Part shown: piece by piece, positions 7,143-19,834 of the stretch
How positions within the stretch are numbered: position 1 is the stretch's first letter
Layout: the number at the start of each line of letters is the position of its first letter
NCBI RefSeq assembly: GCF_000970675.1
Contig: NZ_LAJA01000016.1
Span: forward strand, 1 to 54,848
DNA: 54,848 nucleotides
Direction: 5' to 3'
Origin: Domibacillus tundrae
GTDB taxonomy: Bacteria; Bacillota; Bacilli; Bacillales; Domibacillaceae
Notes under the pieces: generated by a model
Database searches by the model: none
What the model was told of the DNA's origin: nothing
What the model saw: the letters and a program-made list of their open reading frames with translations, nothing else
Program-made: the position numbers and the translations under genes

Positions 7143-7957
7143 ACATCTCTCACCAGCTCTTCTTCATTAAAATGTCGCTGCGTCAGCAACAGTCCTTCAT
7201 CCGCCAGCAGCTGACTCATCCGAACTGAAAACGGCACACCAAGGCCAAGTTGAAGCAATTCCTGGTCCATCTGAAAAATCTCTTGTGGTGTCCCTTCCGT
7301 GTATACGCTGCCTTCGTTCAGCACAACAACCCGATCCGCTTTTGCCGCTTCTTCAAGATCATGTGTAATCGAAATCACAGTCAATCCTTCTTTTTCTTTT
7401 AGTTCACGAATCGTGTCCATTACTTCATCACGTCCTAGCGGATCAAGCATCGAGGTTGCTTCATCAAGCAAAATAATGTCCGGGCGCAGTGCGATCACGC
7501 TCGCAATCGCCACCCGCTGCTTTTGGCCGCCAGAAAGATGATGGGGCTCTTGATTCAGAAAGGCCGTCATGCCGACTTTTTGGAGTGCCGTCAGCACACG
7601 TTCCTTCATCTTCGTCTGTTCAACACCGTTGTTTTCTAACCCAAAAGCCACATCATCCTGCACCGTTGTGCCGACGAATTGATTATCTGGATTTTGAAAA
7701 ACCATTCCGAGCTTTTCACGTATCGCCCAAACGTTATCTTCTGAGAGTGTCAATCCACCAATTGTAACCTGTCCTGTTTGCGGATAGTGAAGTCCATTCA
7801 GCATCTTTGCCAGCGTCGACTTTCCTGACCCATTATGACCGACGATTGCCAGCCATTCGCCGCGCTGTACACGCAATGATACGTCTTGAAGTGCAAAAGC
7901 TGTTTGATCCGGATATTGAAATGATACGTCTTGAATGGAAATCACCATTTCACCCAA
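7118..7957 (-). CDS. ecfA1: ECF transporter ATP-binding protein EcfA1
   Basis: 279 aa from a TTG start (B. subtilis 281). Walker A GHNGSGKST (about residue 42), Q-loop FQNPDNQFVGTTV, signature LSGGQKQR, Walker B IILLDEATSMLDP. The FQNPDNQF form is the EcfA1 subtype. The open frame runs to 8062, but GGAGGGG (7963-7969) sits 5 bases before TTG at 7957, and the residues upstream resemble no ABC protein; ATG at 7948 is an alternative. Transcription must pass a terminator-like hairpin ending about 20 bases upstream of the ribosome binding site. Confidence 0.95.
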   Translation of the reverse strand: MGEMVISIQDVSFQYPDQTAFALQDVSLRVQRGEWLAIVGHNGSGKSTLAKMLNGLHYPQTGQVTIGGLTLSEDNVWAIREKLGMVFQNPDNQFVGTTVQDDVAFGLENNGVEQTKMKERVLTALQKVGMTAFLNQEPHHLSGGQKQRVAIASVIALRPDIILLDEATSMLDPLGRDEVMDTIRELKEKEGLTVISITHDLEEAAKADRVVVLNEGSVYTEGTPQEIFQMDQELLQLGLGVPFSVRMSQLLADEGLLLTQRHFNEEELVRDVWTLNFTK

Positions 7958-7985
7958 GCTGACCCCTCCTATTTTCGGCAAAAAC

Positions 7986-8060
7986 AAAAAAAGCCCGCAC
8001 CCCGAGCCGAAGAAACGTTCTCTTCTTGCTTGCTGCTGTCCGCAGCGTGGCAGGGGGTGC
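7986..8060 (-). terminator. Terminator-like branched hairpin just before ecfA1
   Basis: On the minus strand GCACCCC (8060-8054) pairs with GGGGTGC (8003-7997), enclosing two small hairpins (GCTGC-ggaca-GCAGC and AAGAA ... TTCTT), and is followed by GGGC and seven T residues. It could act as an intrinsic terminator or attenuator. It lies only about 17 bases from the ecfA1 Shine-Dalgarno, so no promoter fits downstream. Confidence 0.55.
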
Positions 8061-8130
8061 ATGAGCTAGACGGGACGCACGTGAAGCGTAAAAAAGGTAC
8101 GCCCATCGTAACGCTCTAAGCTTGTTGATA

Positions 8131-8196
8131 GAAAAGCGCAAGGCGGCCGCCCAGGACCGCGTATGGTCGAGGGACTGGCTTGCCTGAAGCTGGACA
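8131..8196. repeat. Structured intergenic repeat element (short copy)
   Basis: The plus strand starts GAAAAGCGCAAGGCG and ends AAGCTGGACA. The same borders (GAAAAGCGCAAGGCG, GGAGCTAGACA) enclose a longer element at 39233-39376. The inside is palindromic: GGCAAGCCAG pairs with CTGG ... CTTGC, with an inner GACC/GGTC. Another GAGCTAGAC at 8063-8071 suggests an adjoining diverged copy. The rest of the 7958-8288 gap is the two terminators and candidate leader. Confidence 0.6.
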
Positions 8197-8222
8197 ATGT
8201 CCCAAAAAATACGCTTTATTTG

Positions 8223-8250
8223 AGTATAAAAAAAGGGCAAAACAAAGCAA
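8223..8250 (-). promoter_or_regulatory. Candidate promoter for the ecfA1 unit, embedded in the rplQ terminator
   Basis: The minus strand has TTGCTT (8245-8250), a 16-base spacer and TATACT (8223-8228). The -10 is good and the -35 poor. It would give a leader of about 260 bases before ecfA1. Confidence 0.35.
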
Positions 8251-8269
8251 CGTTCGTTTTGTTCTGCCC
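8228..8269 (-). terminator. Terminator of the S10-spc-alpha transcription unit
   Basis: The minus strand carries GGGCAGAACAAA ... TTTGTTTTGCCC followed by seven T residues, 20 bases after the rplQ stop. It is the first strong terminator after rpsJ. Confidence 0.92.
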
Positions 8270-8288
8270 ATTTCGCGGTCTTATTGGC

Positions 8289-8681
8289 TTATACTAGCTC
8301 AATAATCACCATTGGTGCACCATCGCCGCGGCGTGGACCGACTTTCATAATACGAGTATAGCCACCTTGACGCTCTGTATAGCGTGGAGCTACATCATCA
8401 AACAATTTTTGAAGAGCGTATACAGGCTGCTCTTTCATTTTGCCTTTTTTCTCTACTTCTACAGTAGAAGCGACTTCGTGACGAATGAATGCAGCAGCCT
8501 GACGGCGGGCATGCAAGTCACCACGTTTACCGAGTGTAATCATTTTTTCTACAACTGAGCGCAATTCTTTTGCACGTGCTTCAGTCGTTTCAATGCGTTC
8601 GCTGATGATAAGATCTGTTGTCAAATCACGAAGCATTGCTTTGCGCTGAGCGCTTGTACGTCCTAGCTTTCTGTAAGCCAT
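8289..8681 (-). CDS. rplQ: 50S ribosomal protein L17
   Basis: 130 aa, about ten residues longer than B. subtilis L17, with the extra residues in the middle (around [10 protein letters not shown]). [20 protein letters not shown] at the N-terminus and the glycine-rich end [16 protein letters not shown] are typical. It is the last gene of the alpha operon, directly followed by a strong terminator. GGAGG lies 8 bases upstream of the ATG. Confidence 0.96.
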   Translation of the reverse strand: MAYRKLGRTSAQRKAMLRDLTTDLIISERIETTEARAKELRSVVEKMITLGKRGDLHARRQAAAFIRHEVASTVEVEKKGKMKEQPVYALQKLFDDVAPRYTERQGGYTRIMKVGPRRGDGAPMVIIELV

Positions 8682-8716
8682 GAAGATACCCTCCTTTATT
8701 GATGTCGTTTAGTCAA

Positions 8717-9661
8717 TCAATCTTCTTTTCGTAAGCCGAGGCCAAGCTCGTCCAGTTTCGCTTTTACTTCTTCAAGTGATTTACGGCCAAGGTTGCGGAC
8801 TTTCATCATGTCGTCCTCGCTCTTGTTCGCAAGTTCTTGAACAGTATTAATACCAGCGCGTTTTAAGCAGTTGTAAGAACGGACAGATAGATCAAGTTCT
8901 TCGATCGTCATCTCAAGTACTTTTTCTTTCTGGTCTTCTTCTTTTTCTACCATAATTTCCGCATGCTGTGCTTCATCTGTTAATCCTACGAAAATGTTAA
9001 GATGTTCATTTAAAATTTTCGCACCTAAAGAAATCGCTTCTTTCGGTCCGATGCTGCCATCTGTCCAAACGTCCAGTGACAATTTATCAAAGTTTGAAAG
9101 CTGCCCGACACGAGTGTTTTCCACTTGGAAGTTCACACGCGATACAGGTGTATAGATGGAGTCGATCGCAATGACGCCGATTGGATGATCTTCTTTTTTG
9201 TTGTGATCAGCCCGGTTGTACCCTCTGCCGCGTTGTGCCGTCAAGCGCATACGGAAATTGGCGTTTTCGCCCAATGTCGCAATATGCAGATCAGGATTTA
9301 AAATTTCCACATCGCTGTCATGAGTAATGTCGGCAGCCGTTACCGTTCCTGGACCTTGAACATCAATTTCAAGCGTTTTTTCCTCATCGGAATAAATCTT
9401 AAGCGCTAATTTTTTAATGTTCAAAATGATCGACGTAACATCTTCTACGACGCCTTCAATTGTTGAGAATTCGTGAAGTACACCATCAATCTGAATGGCT
9501 GTCACTGCGGCACCCGGAAGTGAAGATAATAAAATACGACGCAAGGAGTTCCCTAGAGTTGTACCATATCCGCGTTCAAGTGGTTCCACGACGAACTTTC
9601 CAAACGTAGCATCATCGCTGATCTCAACCGTTTCGATTTTTGGCTTTTCAATTTCGATCAT
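8717..9661 (-). CDS. rpoA: DNA-directed RNA polymerase alpha subunit
   Basis: 314 aa, same length as B. subtilis and nearly identical to it. The N-terminal dimerisation domain ([28 protein letters not shown]) and the C-terminal domain with the helix-hairpin-helix ([27 protein letters not shown], shown in part) are intact. The frame extends to 9742, but the ATG at 9661 (MIEIEKPK) has GGAGGG at correct spacing. An out-of-frame ATG lies 5 bases earlier. It sits between rpsK and rplQ, the usual place. Confidence 0.98.
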   Translation of the reverse strand: MIEIEKPKIETVEISDDATFGKFVVEPLERGYGTTLGNSLRRILLSSLPGAAVTAIQIDGVLHEFSTIEGVVEDVTSIILNIKKLALKIYSDEEKTLEIDVQGPGTVTAADITHDSDVEILNPDLHIATLGENANFRMRLTAQRGRGYNRADHNKKEDHPIGVIAIDSIYTPVSRVNFQVENTRVGQLSNFDKLSLDVWTDGSIGPKEAISLGAKILNEHLNIFVGLTDEAQHAEIMVEKEEDQKEKVLEMTIEELDLSVRSYNCLKRAGINTVQELANKSEDDMMKVRNLGRKSLEEVKAKLDELGLGLRKED

Positions 9662-9813
9662 TCCATTTTCCCTCCTTGAATACGTCGAAATTCCGGTAAC
9701 CCGAAATTCCCCATGTTTACCATTCCCGATTTTACAAAGCAAGTGGTCAATTCCTGAATCAAAACAGTCAATTTTCCATTATAACCGGAATAGTTCTCCT
9801 TTATGCAGGAAGA

Positions 9814-10206
<393 letters not shown>

Positions 10207-10228
10207 TTAAATCTGCCTCCTTTACCAA

Positions 10229-10594
10229 TTATTTTTTCTTGTTCGCTACAGTTTTACGCGGGCCTTTACGAGTACGCGCGTTATTTTTCGTGTTCTGTCC
10301 ACGTACTGGAAGTCCACGGCGATGACGGATACCACGGAATGAACCGATTTCCATCAAACGTTTAATGTTAAGAGATACTTCACGACGAAGGTCACCCTCT
10401 ACTTTCAAGCGGTCAACGATTTCACGGATTTTGTTTAATTCATCTTCCGTTAAATCGCGTACACGAGTGTCTTGAGAAACGCCTGCTTCTTCAAGAATTT
10501 GTTCAGCAGTTGGTCTGCCAATTCCAAAAATATAAGTTAACGAGATAACTACACGCTTTTCGCGTGGAATATCAACACCTGCTACACGTGCCAT
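10229..10594 (-). CDS. rpsM: 30S ribosomal protein S13
   Basis: 121 aa, as in B. subtilis. [20 protein letters not shown] starts the protein, and the head-binding [20 protein letters not shown] and a lysine-rich tail end it. It contacts the P-site tRNA and intersubunit bridge B1. It lies 23 bases after rpmJ with a good GGAGG. Confidence 0.97.
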   Translation of the reverse strand: MARVAGVDIPREKRVVISLTYIFGIGRPTAEQILEEAGVSQDTRVRDLTEDELNKIREIVDRLKVEGDLRREVSLNIKRLMEIGSFRGIRHRRGLPVRGQNTKNNARTRKGPRKTVANKKK

Positions 10595-10617
10595 AAAATG
10601 TGCACCTCCCTTTAATA

Positions 10618-10988
<371 letters not shown>

Positions 10989-11030
10989 TTAGTTCGTCTC
11001 CCTTCACTTTTCATCCCGTCTGGCGGATGC

Positions 11031-11776
11031 CTAGACTTTCGTCAAAATGTCGAAGCCCGTTTCGGTTATCGCAATTGTATGTTCAAAATGAGCACACATT
11101 TTTCCATCCTGTGTAACGACAGTCCAATTATCCTCAAGTGTTTTTACGTAACGACGACCGGCATTGACCATCGGTTCGATCGCGAGCACCATACCGGGTT
11201 TTAGTACCGGTCCTTTTCCCGGCGGACCGTAATGAGGAATTTGTGGTGCCTCATGGAGGTTCTGCCCGACACCATGCCCAACATACTCACGAACGATTGA
11301 AAAGCCATTCGATTCCACATACGTTTGAATCGCATGGGAGATGGTTGAAAGACGTTCATCCGGTTTCGCTTCATTGAGTCCGATGTAAAGCGATTCCTCT
11401 GTTACGTCGAGAAGCTTCTCCGTCTCAGGTGCAATCCGGCCGACAGCGTATGTCCAGGCCGAGTCGCCATGATACCCTTTATAATAAGCGCCGATATCAA
11501 TGCTGATAATGTCGCCTTCTTTTAATGTGCGGCTGCCGGGAATCCCGTGCACAAGCTCTTCATTAACCGAAGCGCAAATGCTGCCGGGAAAACCATTATA
11601 CCCTTTAAAAGAAGGTGCTGCCTCCATGCTTCGAATGAACGTTTCCGCAACAGCATCCAGCTCCATCGTACTTATCCCGGGAGAGATATGGTTTTGCAGT
11701 TCCTGATGTGTAAGCGCGACAATACGCCCCGCTTCTTTCATAATCTCCAGTTCACGAGGGGTTTTACAAATGATCA

Positions 11777-11777
<1 letters not shown>
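11031..11777 (-). CDS. map: Methionine aminopeptidase, type Ia
   Basis: 248 aa, as in B. subtilis Map. The five metal ligands of the pita-bread fold are present: Asp in SIDIGA, Asp in GDSAWT, His in [10 protein letters not shown], Glu in AIEPM and Glu in FEHT. It removes the initiator methionine from nascent chains. Its ATG shares one base with the adk stop (TAATG), implying coupled translation. No N-terminal zinc extension is present. Confidence 0.97.
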
Positions 11778-12442
<665 letters not shown>

Positions 12443-12483
12443 TCAGTCTGATTGAGTGAAGTGAATCACACTTCTCACCTTGC

Positions 12484-13785
12484 TTACTTCATAAAGCCTT
12501 TATAATGACGCTTTACAAGTTGTGCTTCAAGCTGCTTCATTGTTTCAAGTGCCACACCGACGACGATCAAAAGACTAGTACCGCCGATTTGTGCCGCTGG
12601 TGGAAGACCCGCGAATTGAATGAAGAAAACAGGCAGCACAGCAACGGCTGAAAGGAAAATTGCACCGACAAAAGTCAGACGGTAAAGCACGTTTGTCAAA
12701 TAATCCTGTGTGTTCTTCCCGGGGCGAATGCCCGGAATATATCCACCCTGTTTTTTCAAGTTATCAGCAACTTGTTCAGGGTTTACTTGAATGAAAGCAT
12801 AGAAATAGGTAAACGCAACAATCAATGCAACGTAGATCGCCATGCCGACCGGTTTCGTATAGTCAAAGATATTCTGAATGGTTGTCGTCACATCATTTGA
12901 ACCAAAAAACGAACCAATAGTCTGCGGTGTGATCAAGAACGAGATCGCAAAGATAACCGGAATAACACCCGCTGCGTTTACTTTCAATGGAAGATGAGTC
13001 GACTGGCCGCCAACCGGTGCCATGCCGCCACCTGCCCCAACACGTTTCGCGTATTGAATCGGGATTTTCCGCAGCGCCTGCTGGAAGAAAATAACCCCAA
13101 CGACAATCGCCAGTACCGCAAGTAAAATCAAAAGAAGAACAACAATACGCAGGAAGAGCTGATCGCCCGCCCCTTCAATTTGCTGTGCGTAAATTTGGTT
13201 TACTGCTCCTGGAATGGCCGCCACAATTCCGGCGAAAATGATAATCGAAATTCCGTTGCCGACTCCTTTTGCTGTGATTTGTTCACCAAGCCACATAAGA
13301 AAAGCAGTACCCGCGGTCAACACTAATGCAATAAGCATATAGCCGCCAACGCTGCTGTTTTCGACAAGTAATCCGCCATATAAACGGTTAAATCCATATG
13401 ACATTCCAAAACCTTGAATGAGGCCGAGCACGATTGTGAAATAGCGGGTAAACTGAGTCAGTTTGCGCCGTCCAACGTCACCTTGCTTCGACCATTCAGT
13501 AAATTTAGGAACAACATCCATTTGCAAAAGCTGCACGATAATGGACGCTGTAATGTAAGGCATAATCCCCATCGCGAGAATCGAGAAGTTTTGAAGCGCT
13601 CCTCCGCCGAACGTATTAAGGAATCCAATCAGTCCAGCCTGCTCCTGCATGCGGAGAACATCCGCATTAACATAAGGAACAGGAATGAATGTGCCGATCC
13701 GGAACACGATTAACATAAGGAGGGTGAATATAATTTTGTTTCTTATATCACCCACACGCATAAAATTGGAGATTGTGCGAAACAT
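12484..13785 (-). CDS. secY: Preprotein translocase subunit SecY
   Basis: 433 aa with ten expected transmembrane helices. SecY signatures: FIPVPYVN near the N-terminus and plug region, and YAKRVGAGGGMAPVGGQSTHLPLKVN in the fifth cytoplasmic loop region (given in part: GGQSTHLPLKVN). It forms the protein-conducting channel with SecE, encoded at 39542, and SecG. Its ATG shares a base with the rplO stop (TAATG). Confidence 0.97.
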   Translation of the reverse strand: MFRTISNFMRVGDIRNKIIFTLLMLIVFRIGTFIPVPYVNADVLRMQEQAGLIGFLNTFGGGALQNFSILAMGIMPYITASIIVQLLQMDVVPKFTEWSKQGDVGRRKLTQFTRYFTIVLGLIQGFGMSYGFNRLYGGLLVENSSVGGYMLIALVLTAGTAFLMWLGEQITAKGVGNGISIIIFAGIVAAIPGAVNQIYAQQIEGAGDQLFLRIVVLLLILLAVLAIVVGVIFFQQALRKIPIQYAKRVGAGGGMAPVGGQSTHLPLKVNAAGVIPVIFAISFLITPQTIGSFFGSNDVTTTIQNIFDYTKPVGMAIYVALIVAFTYFYAFIQVNPEQVADNLKKQGGYIPGIRPGKNTQDYLTNVLYRLTFVGAIFLSAVAVLPVFFIQFAGLPPAAQIGGTSLLIVVGVALETMKQLEAQLVKRHYKGFMK

Positions 13786-14225
13786 TAGATCACCTCAATC
13801 TTACCGCCAGCCGCTTCAATTGCTTCTTTCGCAGCAGCAGAGAATTTGTGCGCTTTAACAGAAAGCTTTTTCTCTACGTTGCCGTTCGCAAGAATTTTAA
13901 TTCCTGCTTTTTCGCTTTTCACGATGCCGCTTTCGATAAGAAGTTCAGGTGTAACTTCTGTTCCTTCTTCGAAACGATTCAATGTATCGATGTTTACAAC
14001 TGCATATTCTTTACGGTTTACGTTTGTAAAGCCGCGTTTTGGAAGACGACGGAATAAAGGAGTTTGTCCACCCTCAAATCCAAGACGGACACCACCGCCT
14101 GAACGTGATTTCTGACCTTTAGTACCTCTACCAGCAGTTTTACCGTTACCTGAACCTGTACCGCGTCCAACACGGTTGCGTTCTTTGCGGGAACCTGCAG
14201 CTGGTTTCAATTCATGAAGTTTCAT
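13785..14225 (-). CDS. rplO: 50S ribosomal protein L15
   Basis: 146 aa, as in B. subtilis. [20 protein letters not shown] starts a long basic extension ([20 protein letters not shown]) that penetrates the large subunit, followed by the globular domain. It lies between rpmD and secY. GGAGG lies 7 bases before the ATG. Confidence 0.97.
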   Translation of the reverse strand: MKLHELKPAAGSRKERNRVGRGTGSGNGKTAGRGTKGQKSRSGGGVRLGFEGGQTPLFRRLPKRGFTNVNRKEYAVVNIDTLNRFEEGTEVTPELLIESGIVKSEKAGIKILANGNVEKKLSVKAHKFSAAAKEAIEAAGGKIEVI

Positions 14226-14257
14226 GCTCTTGCACCTCCTTATTCTATAAAATAAAA

Positions 14258-14440
14258 TTATTTTTCTGTAACAGTCACAAGATGAGACACTTTTTTAATC
14301 ATACCGCGAATTGCCGTGTTGTCATTTTGCTCAACCGTTTGATGCATTTTGCGGAGACCTAGTGCCTTAACAGTCTCGCGTTGATCTTGTGTACGACCGA
14401 TCAAGCTGCGAGTGAGGGTAATTTTTAATTTCTCAGCCAT
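14258..14440 (-). CDS. rpmD: 50S ribosomal protein L30
   Basis: 60 aa, the bacterial length. [20 protein letters not shown] and [20 protein letters not shown] are diagnostic. It follows rpsE by 13 bases and precedes rplO. Confidence 0.97.
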   Translation of the reverse strand: MAEKLKITLTRSLIGRTQDQRETVKALGLRKMHQTVEQNDNTAIRGMIKKVSHLVTVTEK

Positions 14441-14453
14441 TATGATTCCCCCC

Positions 14454-14954
14454 TTATCCTAACAGTTCTTCTACAGATTTGCCGCGAAGTTTTGCAACTT
14501 GCTCAGCTGTTTTTAGCTCTCTCAAGCCTTCAATTGTAGCACGAACCATGTTGATCGGTGTGTTTGAACCGAGTGATTTGGAGAGAATGTCACCAACACC
14601 AGCAAGTTCAAGTACCGCACGGACAGGTCCGCCCGCGATAACTCCTGTACCTTCAGAAGCAGGTTTCAATAGGACTGAACCCGCACCAAAGTGTCCGATT
14701 ACTTGGTGTGGCAATGTTGTGCCAACCATCGGTACGAATACAAGGTTTTTCTTCGCATCATCAATTGCTTTACGGATTGCGTCTGGAACTTCTTGTGCTT
14801 TACCAGTTCCAAAACCGACATTACCATTTTTATCGCCAACGACAACGAGTGCAGTAAAGCGGAAACGACGTCCACCTTTTACAACTTTCGCAACACGGTT
14901 GATCGTTACTACACGTTCTTCAAGTTCGAGTTTGTTTGGATCAATGCGACGCAT
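14454..14954 (-). CDS. rpsE: 30S ribosomal protein S5
   Basis: 166 aa, as in B. subtilis. The N-terminal double-stranded-RNA-binding domain contains [14 protein letters not shown], the loop where spectinomycin-resistance changes occur; the visible residues are the susceptible type. The C-terminal domain has the typical [10 protein letters not shown]. Ribosome binding site GGAGG is 8 bases upstream. Confidence 0.97.
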   Translation of the reverse strand: MRRIDPNKLELEERVVTINRVAKVVKGGRRFRFTALVVVGDKNGNVGFGTGKAQEVPDAIRKAIDDAKKNLVFVPMVGTTLPHQVIGHFGAGSVLLKPASEGTGVIAGGPVRAVLELAGVGDILSKSLGSNTPINMVRATIEGLRELKTAEQVAKLRGKSVEELLG

Positions 14955-14974
14955 TAAATGTGTCCCTCCTTTTA

Positions 14975-15337
14975 TTAGAATTCTAGGCCATTTTCACGTG
15001 CTGCGTCAGCCAAAGCTTTAACGCGGCCATGATAAAGGTAGCCCCCACGGTCGAATACAACAGAAGCTACACCTTTTTCAGTTGCGCGTTTAGCGAGTAA
15101 TTCGCCAACTTTCGCAGCAGCTTCCAGGTTGCTTGTTGATTCAAGACCGAAATCTTTTTCAATAGTTGAAGCACTTGCAAGTGTAACACCATTTGCATCA
15201 TCAATCAATTGAGCGTAAAGGTGCTTGTTTGAACGGAATACGTTCAAGCGAGGACGCGCAGCTGTACCGGCGATTTTCGCACGTACACGGGCGTGGCGTC
15301 TTTTACGCGTTTTATTCTTATCAGCTTTTGTGATCAT
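14975..15337 (-). CDS. rplR: 50S ribosomal protein L18
   Basis: 120 aa, as in B. subtilis. The basic N-terminus ([19 protein letters not shown]) and [20 protein letters not shown] are characteristic; the end is ARENGLEF. It binds 5S rRNA with L5, whose gene is three positions upstream in the operon. Confidence 0.97.
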   Translation of the reverse strand: MITKADKNKTRKRRHARVRAKIAGTAARPRLNVFRSNKHLYAQLIDDANGVTLASASTIEKDFGLESTSNLEAAAKVGELLAKRATEKGVASVVFDRGGYLYHGRVKALADAARENGLEF

Positions 15338-15371
15338 CCCGAGGTCACTCCTTTCTGATGCCTAAGCGGCA

Positions 15372-15908
15372 TTATTTACCTGTTTTACCTTCTTTGCGGC
15401 GAACTTGCTCGCCTTCATAACGAATACCTTTACCTTTGTACGGCTCAGGAGGACGAACTTGGCGGATGTTGGCAGCGATCGCTCCAACGCGCTCTTTGTC
15501 GATCCCTTTAATGTTGATTTTTGTATTTGCAGGAACATCGATTTCAATGCCATTTTCTGCTTCGAATTCAACTGGGTGTGAAAAACCTACACTCAATACA
15601 AGTTTTGTTCCTTGTTTTTGTGCACGGTAACCGACACCAACCAACTCAAGGTTACGTTCAAATCCTTTTGATACGCCTTCTACCATATTGGCAAGAAGCG
15701 CACGAGTTGTTCCGTGGATTGTACGGTGTTCTTTTGAATCTGAAGGACGAACGACTGTTACATTGCTGCCTTCAATTTCAATTGATAAATCTTTATTAAA
15801 CTGACGAGTCAATTCTCCCTTAGGACCTTTGACAGTCACTTCATTATTATTGTTTGTAATCGTAACGCCTTCTGGAAGCTCGATTACTTTTTTACCTACG
15901 CGTGACAT
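15372..15908 (-). CDS. rplF: 50S ribosomal protein L6
   Basis: 178 aa. [17 protein letters not shown] begins the protein and the signature near the C-terminus is [16 protein letters not shown]. It has two similar alpha/beta domains and lies near the GTPase centre. Gap to rpsH is 30 bases with a clear GGAGG. Confidence 0.97.
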   Translation of the reverse strand: MSRVGKKVIELPEGVTITNNNNEVTVKGPKGELTRQFNKDLSIEIEGSNVTVVRPSDSKEHRTIHGTTRALLANMVEGVSKGFERNLELVGVGYRAQKQGTKLVLSVGFSHPVEFEAENGIEIDVPANTKINIKGIDKERVGAIAANIRQVRPPEPYKGKGIRYEGEQVRRKEGKTGK

Positions 15909-15938
15909 AGTTTCGCACCTCCATTCTTTAAAAGATTA

Positions 15939-16334
15939 TTACCAAACGTACGCGAGTACTTCGCCGCCTACTTGCTTAGCGCGGGCTTCTTTATCAGTTA
16001 CTACACCAGTGGATGTAGAAAGAATCGCAATACCAAGTCCGTTAAGAACACGTGGTACCTCATCAGCTTTCGCATATACGCGAAGACCTGGTTTAGAAAT
16101 ACGCTTCAAGCCTGTGATTACACGCTCATTGCCGCTATATTTCAAGAAAATACGGATAACACCTTGTTTGTCGTCTTCGATGAACTCAACGTCACGGACG
16201 AATCCTTCACGTTTCAAGATTTCAGCGATTTCACGTTTAATTTTGGAAGCAGGTACTTCCAGTTTTTCATGACGAACCATGTTCGCATTACGGATGCGAG
16301 TCAGCAAGTCAGCAATCGGATCTGTCATAACCAT
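15939..16334 (-). CDS. rpsH: 30S ribosomal protein S8
   Basis: 131 aa (B. subtilis 132). It starts [19 protein letters not shown] and carries [20 protein letters not shown] and the ending [10 protein letters not shown]. It binds 16S helix 21 in central-domain assembly; in enterobacteria it is the spc operon repressor, a role not shown for Bacillus. Confidence 0.97.
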   Translation of the reverse strand: MVMTDPIADLLTRIRNANMVRHEKLEVPASKIKREIAEILKREGFVRDVEFIEDDKQGVIRIFLKYSGNERVITGLKRISKPGLRVYAKADEVPRVLNGLGIAILSTSTGVVTDKEARAKQVGGEVLAYVW

Positions 16335-16364
16335 TTATAATTACCTCCTTCCGGAATCAGTGTA

Positions 16365-16574
<210 letters not shown>

Positions 16575-17114
16575 TTACTTTTGGAACGGCATTCCAATTT
16601 GTGTTAACAACTCACGAGCTTCTTCGTCCGTGTTGGCAGTAGTGACGATAACGATGTCCATGCCGCGTACTTTTGATACTTTATCGTAATCAATCTCAGG
16701 GAAGATTAGTTGTTCCTTCACACCAAGAGTGTAGTTGCCACGACCGTCAAACGCTTTTTTAGAAACGCCGCGGAAGTCACGTACACGTGGAAGTGAAATA
16801 GAAACAAGTTTATCAAGGAATTCGTACATGCGCTCGCCGCGAAGAGTTACTTTCGCACCGATTGGCATACCTTCACGAAGACGGAATCCTGCGATTGAAT
16901 TTTTCGCTTTTGTAACCATTGGCTTTTGACCAGTGATTTGAGTAAGTTCTTCAACAGCTGTATCCAATACTTTAGCGTTTTGGACTGCTTCACCAACACC
17001 CATATTTACGACGATTTTTTCAACTTTAGGTACTTGCATTACTGACGTATAATTGAACTTGCTCACAAGAGCAGGTGTAATTTCTTTTTGATATTTTTCT
17101 TTAAGGCGGTTCAC
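16575..17114 (-). CDS. rplE: 50S ribosomal protein L5
   Basis: 179 aa, as in B. subtilis. The signature [20 protein letters not shown] and the later [20 protein letters not shown] identify it. It binds 5S rRNA and contacts S13 across the subunit interface. Start ATG has GGAGG 8 bases upstream. Confidence 0.97.
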   Translation of the reverse strand: MNRLKEKYQKEITPALVSKFNYTSVMQVPKVEKIVVNMGVGEAVQNAKVLDTAVEELTQITGQKPMVTKAKNSIAGFRLREGMPIGAKVTLRGERMYEFLDKLVSISLPRVRDFRGVSKKAFDGRGNYTLGVKEQLIFPEIDYDKVSKVRGMDIVIVTTANTDEEARELLTQIGMPFQK

Positions 17115-17140
17115 TTAGAATACCTCCCTTCTTGAACTTT

Positions 17141-17452
17141 TTATTTATCTAGAGTTTCACCGGATTTTTTTGCTACGCGGACTTTTTTGCCATCCACTTC
17201 TTTGTAACCTACACGAGTAGGTTCATTTGTTTTCGGATCCAACAGCATTACGTTGGATACGTGAATAGCTGCTTCCTGGCTTAGGATGCCGCCCTGCGGA
17301 TTTAATTGTGAAGGTTTCGCATGTTTTTTCACGATGTTAACACCTTCAACAAGCACACGGTCTTTTTTAGGGAAAGCTGCAAGAATAACGCCTGTTTTGC
17401 CTTTATCTTTGCCTGTGATGACCATCACTTTATCGCCTTTTTTCACGTGCAT
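17141..17452 (-). CDS. rplX: 50S ribosomal protein L24
   Basis: 103 aa, the B. subtilis length, with the KOW motif in [20 protein letters not shown]. An in-frame GTG at 17461 overlaps the GGAGG itself; the ATG at 17452 has the proper spacing and is chosen. L24 is an assembly initiator that binds the 5' end of 23S rRNA. Confidence 0.96.
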   Translation of the reverse strand: MHVKKGDKVMVITGKDKGKTGVILAAFPKKDRVLVEGVNIVKKHAKPSQLNPQGGILSQEAAIHVSNVMLLDPKTNEPTRVGYKEVDGKKVRVAKKSGETLDK

Positions 17453-17494
17453 GTTGCGCACCTCCTTGATGGGCCTTTTATTTATTCAGTTCAA

Positions 17495-17863
<369 letters not shown>

Positions 17864-17907
17864 TTAGGTTACCTCCTTTCGGACTTTAACATTTATCCGA
17901 ACATAAA

Positions 17908-18171
17908 TTAGATGATGACTGCTTTTTCCACTACTTCGAGAAGGCGGAAACGTTTTGTTGCAGAAAGCGGCCGTGTTTCCATGATGCGGACTACGTCACC
18001 GATTTTCGCTTCGTTGTTCTCATCATGAGCCTTAAACTTTTTAGTGTACTTTATGCGTTTGCCATAAAGCTTGTGTGTTTTATATGTTTCAATAAGAACC
18101 GTTACTGTTTTATCCATTTTGTCAGAAACAACACGGCCCGTGTAAACTTTGCGCTGATTGCGTTCGCTCAT
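17908..18171 (-). CDS. rpsQ: 30S ribosomal protein S17
   Basis: 87 aa, as in B. subtilis, an OB-fold protein. [20 protein letters not shown] and [20 protein letters not shown] are characteristic. It binds the 5' domain of 16S rRNA early in assembly. Nineteen bases after rpmC. Confidence 0.97.
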   Translation of the reverse strand: MSERNQRKVYTGRVVSDKMDKTVTVLIETYKTHKLYGKRIKYTKKFKAHDENNEAKIGDVVRIMETRPLSATKRFRLLEVVEKAVII

Positions 18172-18190
18172 CGTGCAAACCTCCTTTCAA

Positions 18191-18812
<622 letters not shown>

Positions 18813-18813
18813 A

Positions 18814-19470
18814 TTATTTGCCTCCTTCCTGAGTTTGCTTCTTCGTTGGAAGAACCTCTCCACGGTAGATCCATACTTTTACGCCAAGCTTGCCGTATGT
18901 TGTATTTGCCTCAACATTTGCATAGTCGATGTCGGCGCGAAGAGTATGAAGTGGAACTGATCCTTCACTGTAATGTTCAGCACGGGCAATCTCAGCTCCG
19001 CCAAGACGTCCTGAAACTTGTGTTTTAATCCCTTTTGCACCAGAACGGATTGTCCGTTGGATAGCCTGCTTTTGAGCGCGGCGGAATGATACACGGTTTT
19101 CAAGCTGGCGAGCGATGTTTTCCGCTACTAGTTTTGCATCAAGGTCAGCACGTTTCACTTCAACGATGTTAATGTGAACACGTTTGCCTGTAATTTCATT
19201 TAAAGCTTTACGAAGTGCTTCTACTTCAGAACCGCCTTTACCAATAACCATACCAGGTTTAGCAGTATGAACAGTAACGTTAACACGGTTCGCAGCACGT
19301 TCAATTTCAACACGGGATAGAGAAGCATCTTTAAGGCGCTCTTCGATGTATCCGCGTACTTTCAAATCTTCATGAAGAAGATTTGCGTAGTCTTTTTCAG
19401 CGTACCATTTAGAATCCCAGTCGCGAATGATCCCGACGCGCAGTCCATGAGGATGTACTTTTTGACCCAC
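18814..19470 (-). CDS. rpsC: 30S ribosomal protein S3
   Basis: 218 aa, as in B. subtilis. It starts [20 protein letters not shown], has a type-II KH domain with [18 protein letters not shown], and a C-terminal domain with [21 protein letters not shown]3 lines the mRNA entry channel. Its stop lies in the spacer just before the rplP start. Confidence 0.97.
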   Translation of the reverse strand: MGQKVHPHGLRVGIIRDWDSKWYAEKDYANLLHEDLKVRGYIEERLKDASLSRVEIERAANRVNVTVHTAKPGMVIGKGGSEVEALRKALNEITGKRVHINIVEVKRADLDAKLVAENIARQLENRVSFRRAQKQAIQRTIRSGAKGIKTQVSGRLGGAEIARAEHYSEGSVPLHTLRADIDYANVEANTTYGKLGVKVWIYRGEVLPTKKQTQEGGK

Positions 19471-19473
19471 GAA

Positions 19474-19815
19474 TTATCCCTCCTTTTTTTCTGCCACGAC
19501 GATTGTGATGTGGCTAGTGCGTTTGTTAATTGCGCTTGCACGTCCCATTGCACGTGGACGGAAACGTTTCAATGTTGGTCCTTCGTCTACAAAAGCTTGT
19601 GTAACAACAAGGTTGTTTACATCAAGATCATAGTTATGTTCTGCATTTGCGATAGCAGAGTTTAATAATTTTTCAATTACAGGAGATGACGTTTTTGGCG
19701 TGTGTTTCAAGATCGCCACTGCTTCTCCCACTTGCTTGCCTCGGATCAGGTCAATCACTAGACGCACCTTACGAGGAGCAATGCGGACTGTTCTTAAGAC
19801 AGCTTTAGCTTCCAT
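19474..19815 (-). CDS. rplV: 50S ribosomal protein L22
   Basis: 113 aa, as in B. subtilis. [20 protein letters not shown] and the beta-hairpin that lines the exit tunnel ([20 protein letters not shown]) are intact; no insertion or deletion of the kind that gives macrolide resistance is obvious there. Three bases before rpsC. Confidence 0.97.
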   Translation of the reverse strand: MEAKAVLRTVRIAPRKVRLVIDLIRGKQVGEAVAILKHTPKTSSPVIEKLLNSAIANAEHNYDLDVNNLVVTQAFVDEGPTLKRFRPRAMGRASAINKRTSHITIVVAEKKEG

Positions 19816-19834
19816 TGGGATATCCTCCTCTCAA

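Noticed and set aside
7950-8240. Minus-strand 96-aa open frame upstream of ecfA1
   Set aside because: It lies on the repeat and terminator region, has low-complexity composition unlike a protein and overlaps hairpins.
9662-9813. rpoA promoter in the rpsK-rpoA gap
   Set aside because: A TATAAT is present but no acceptable -35 at the right distance; other TTGAC hexamers lack a -10.
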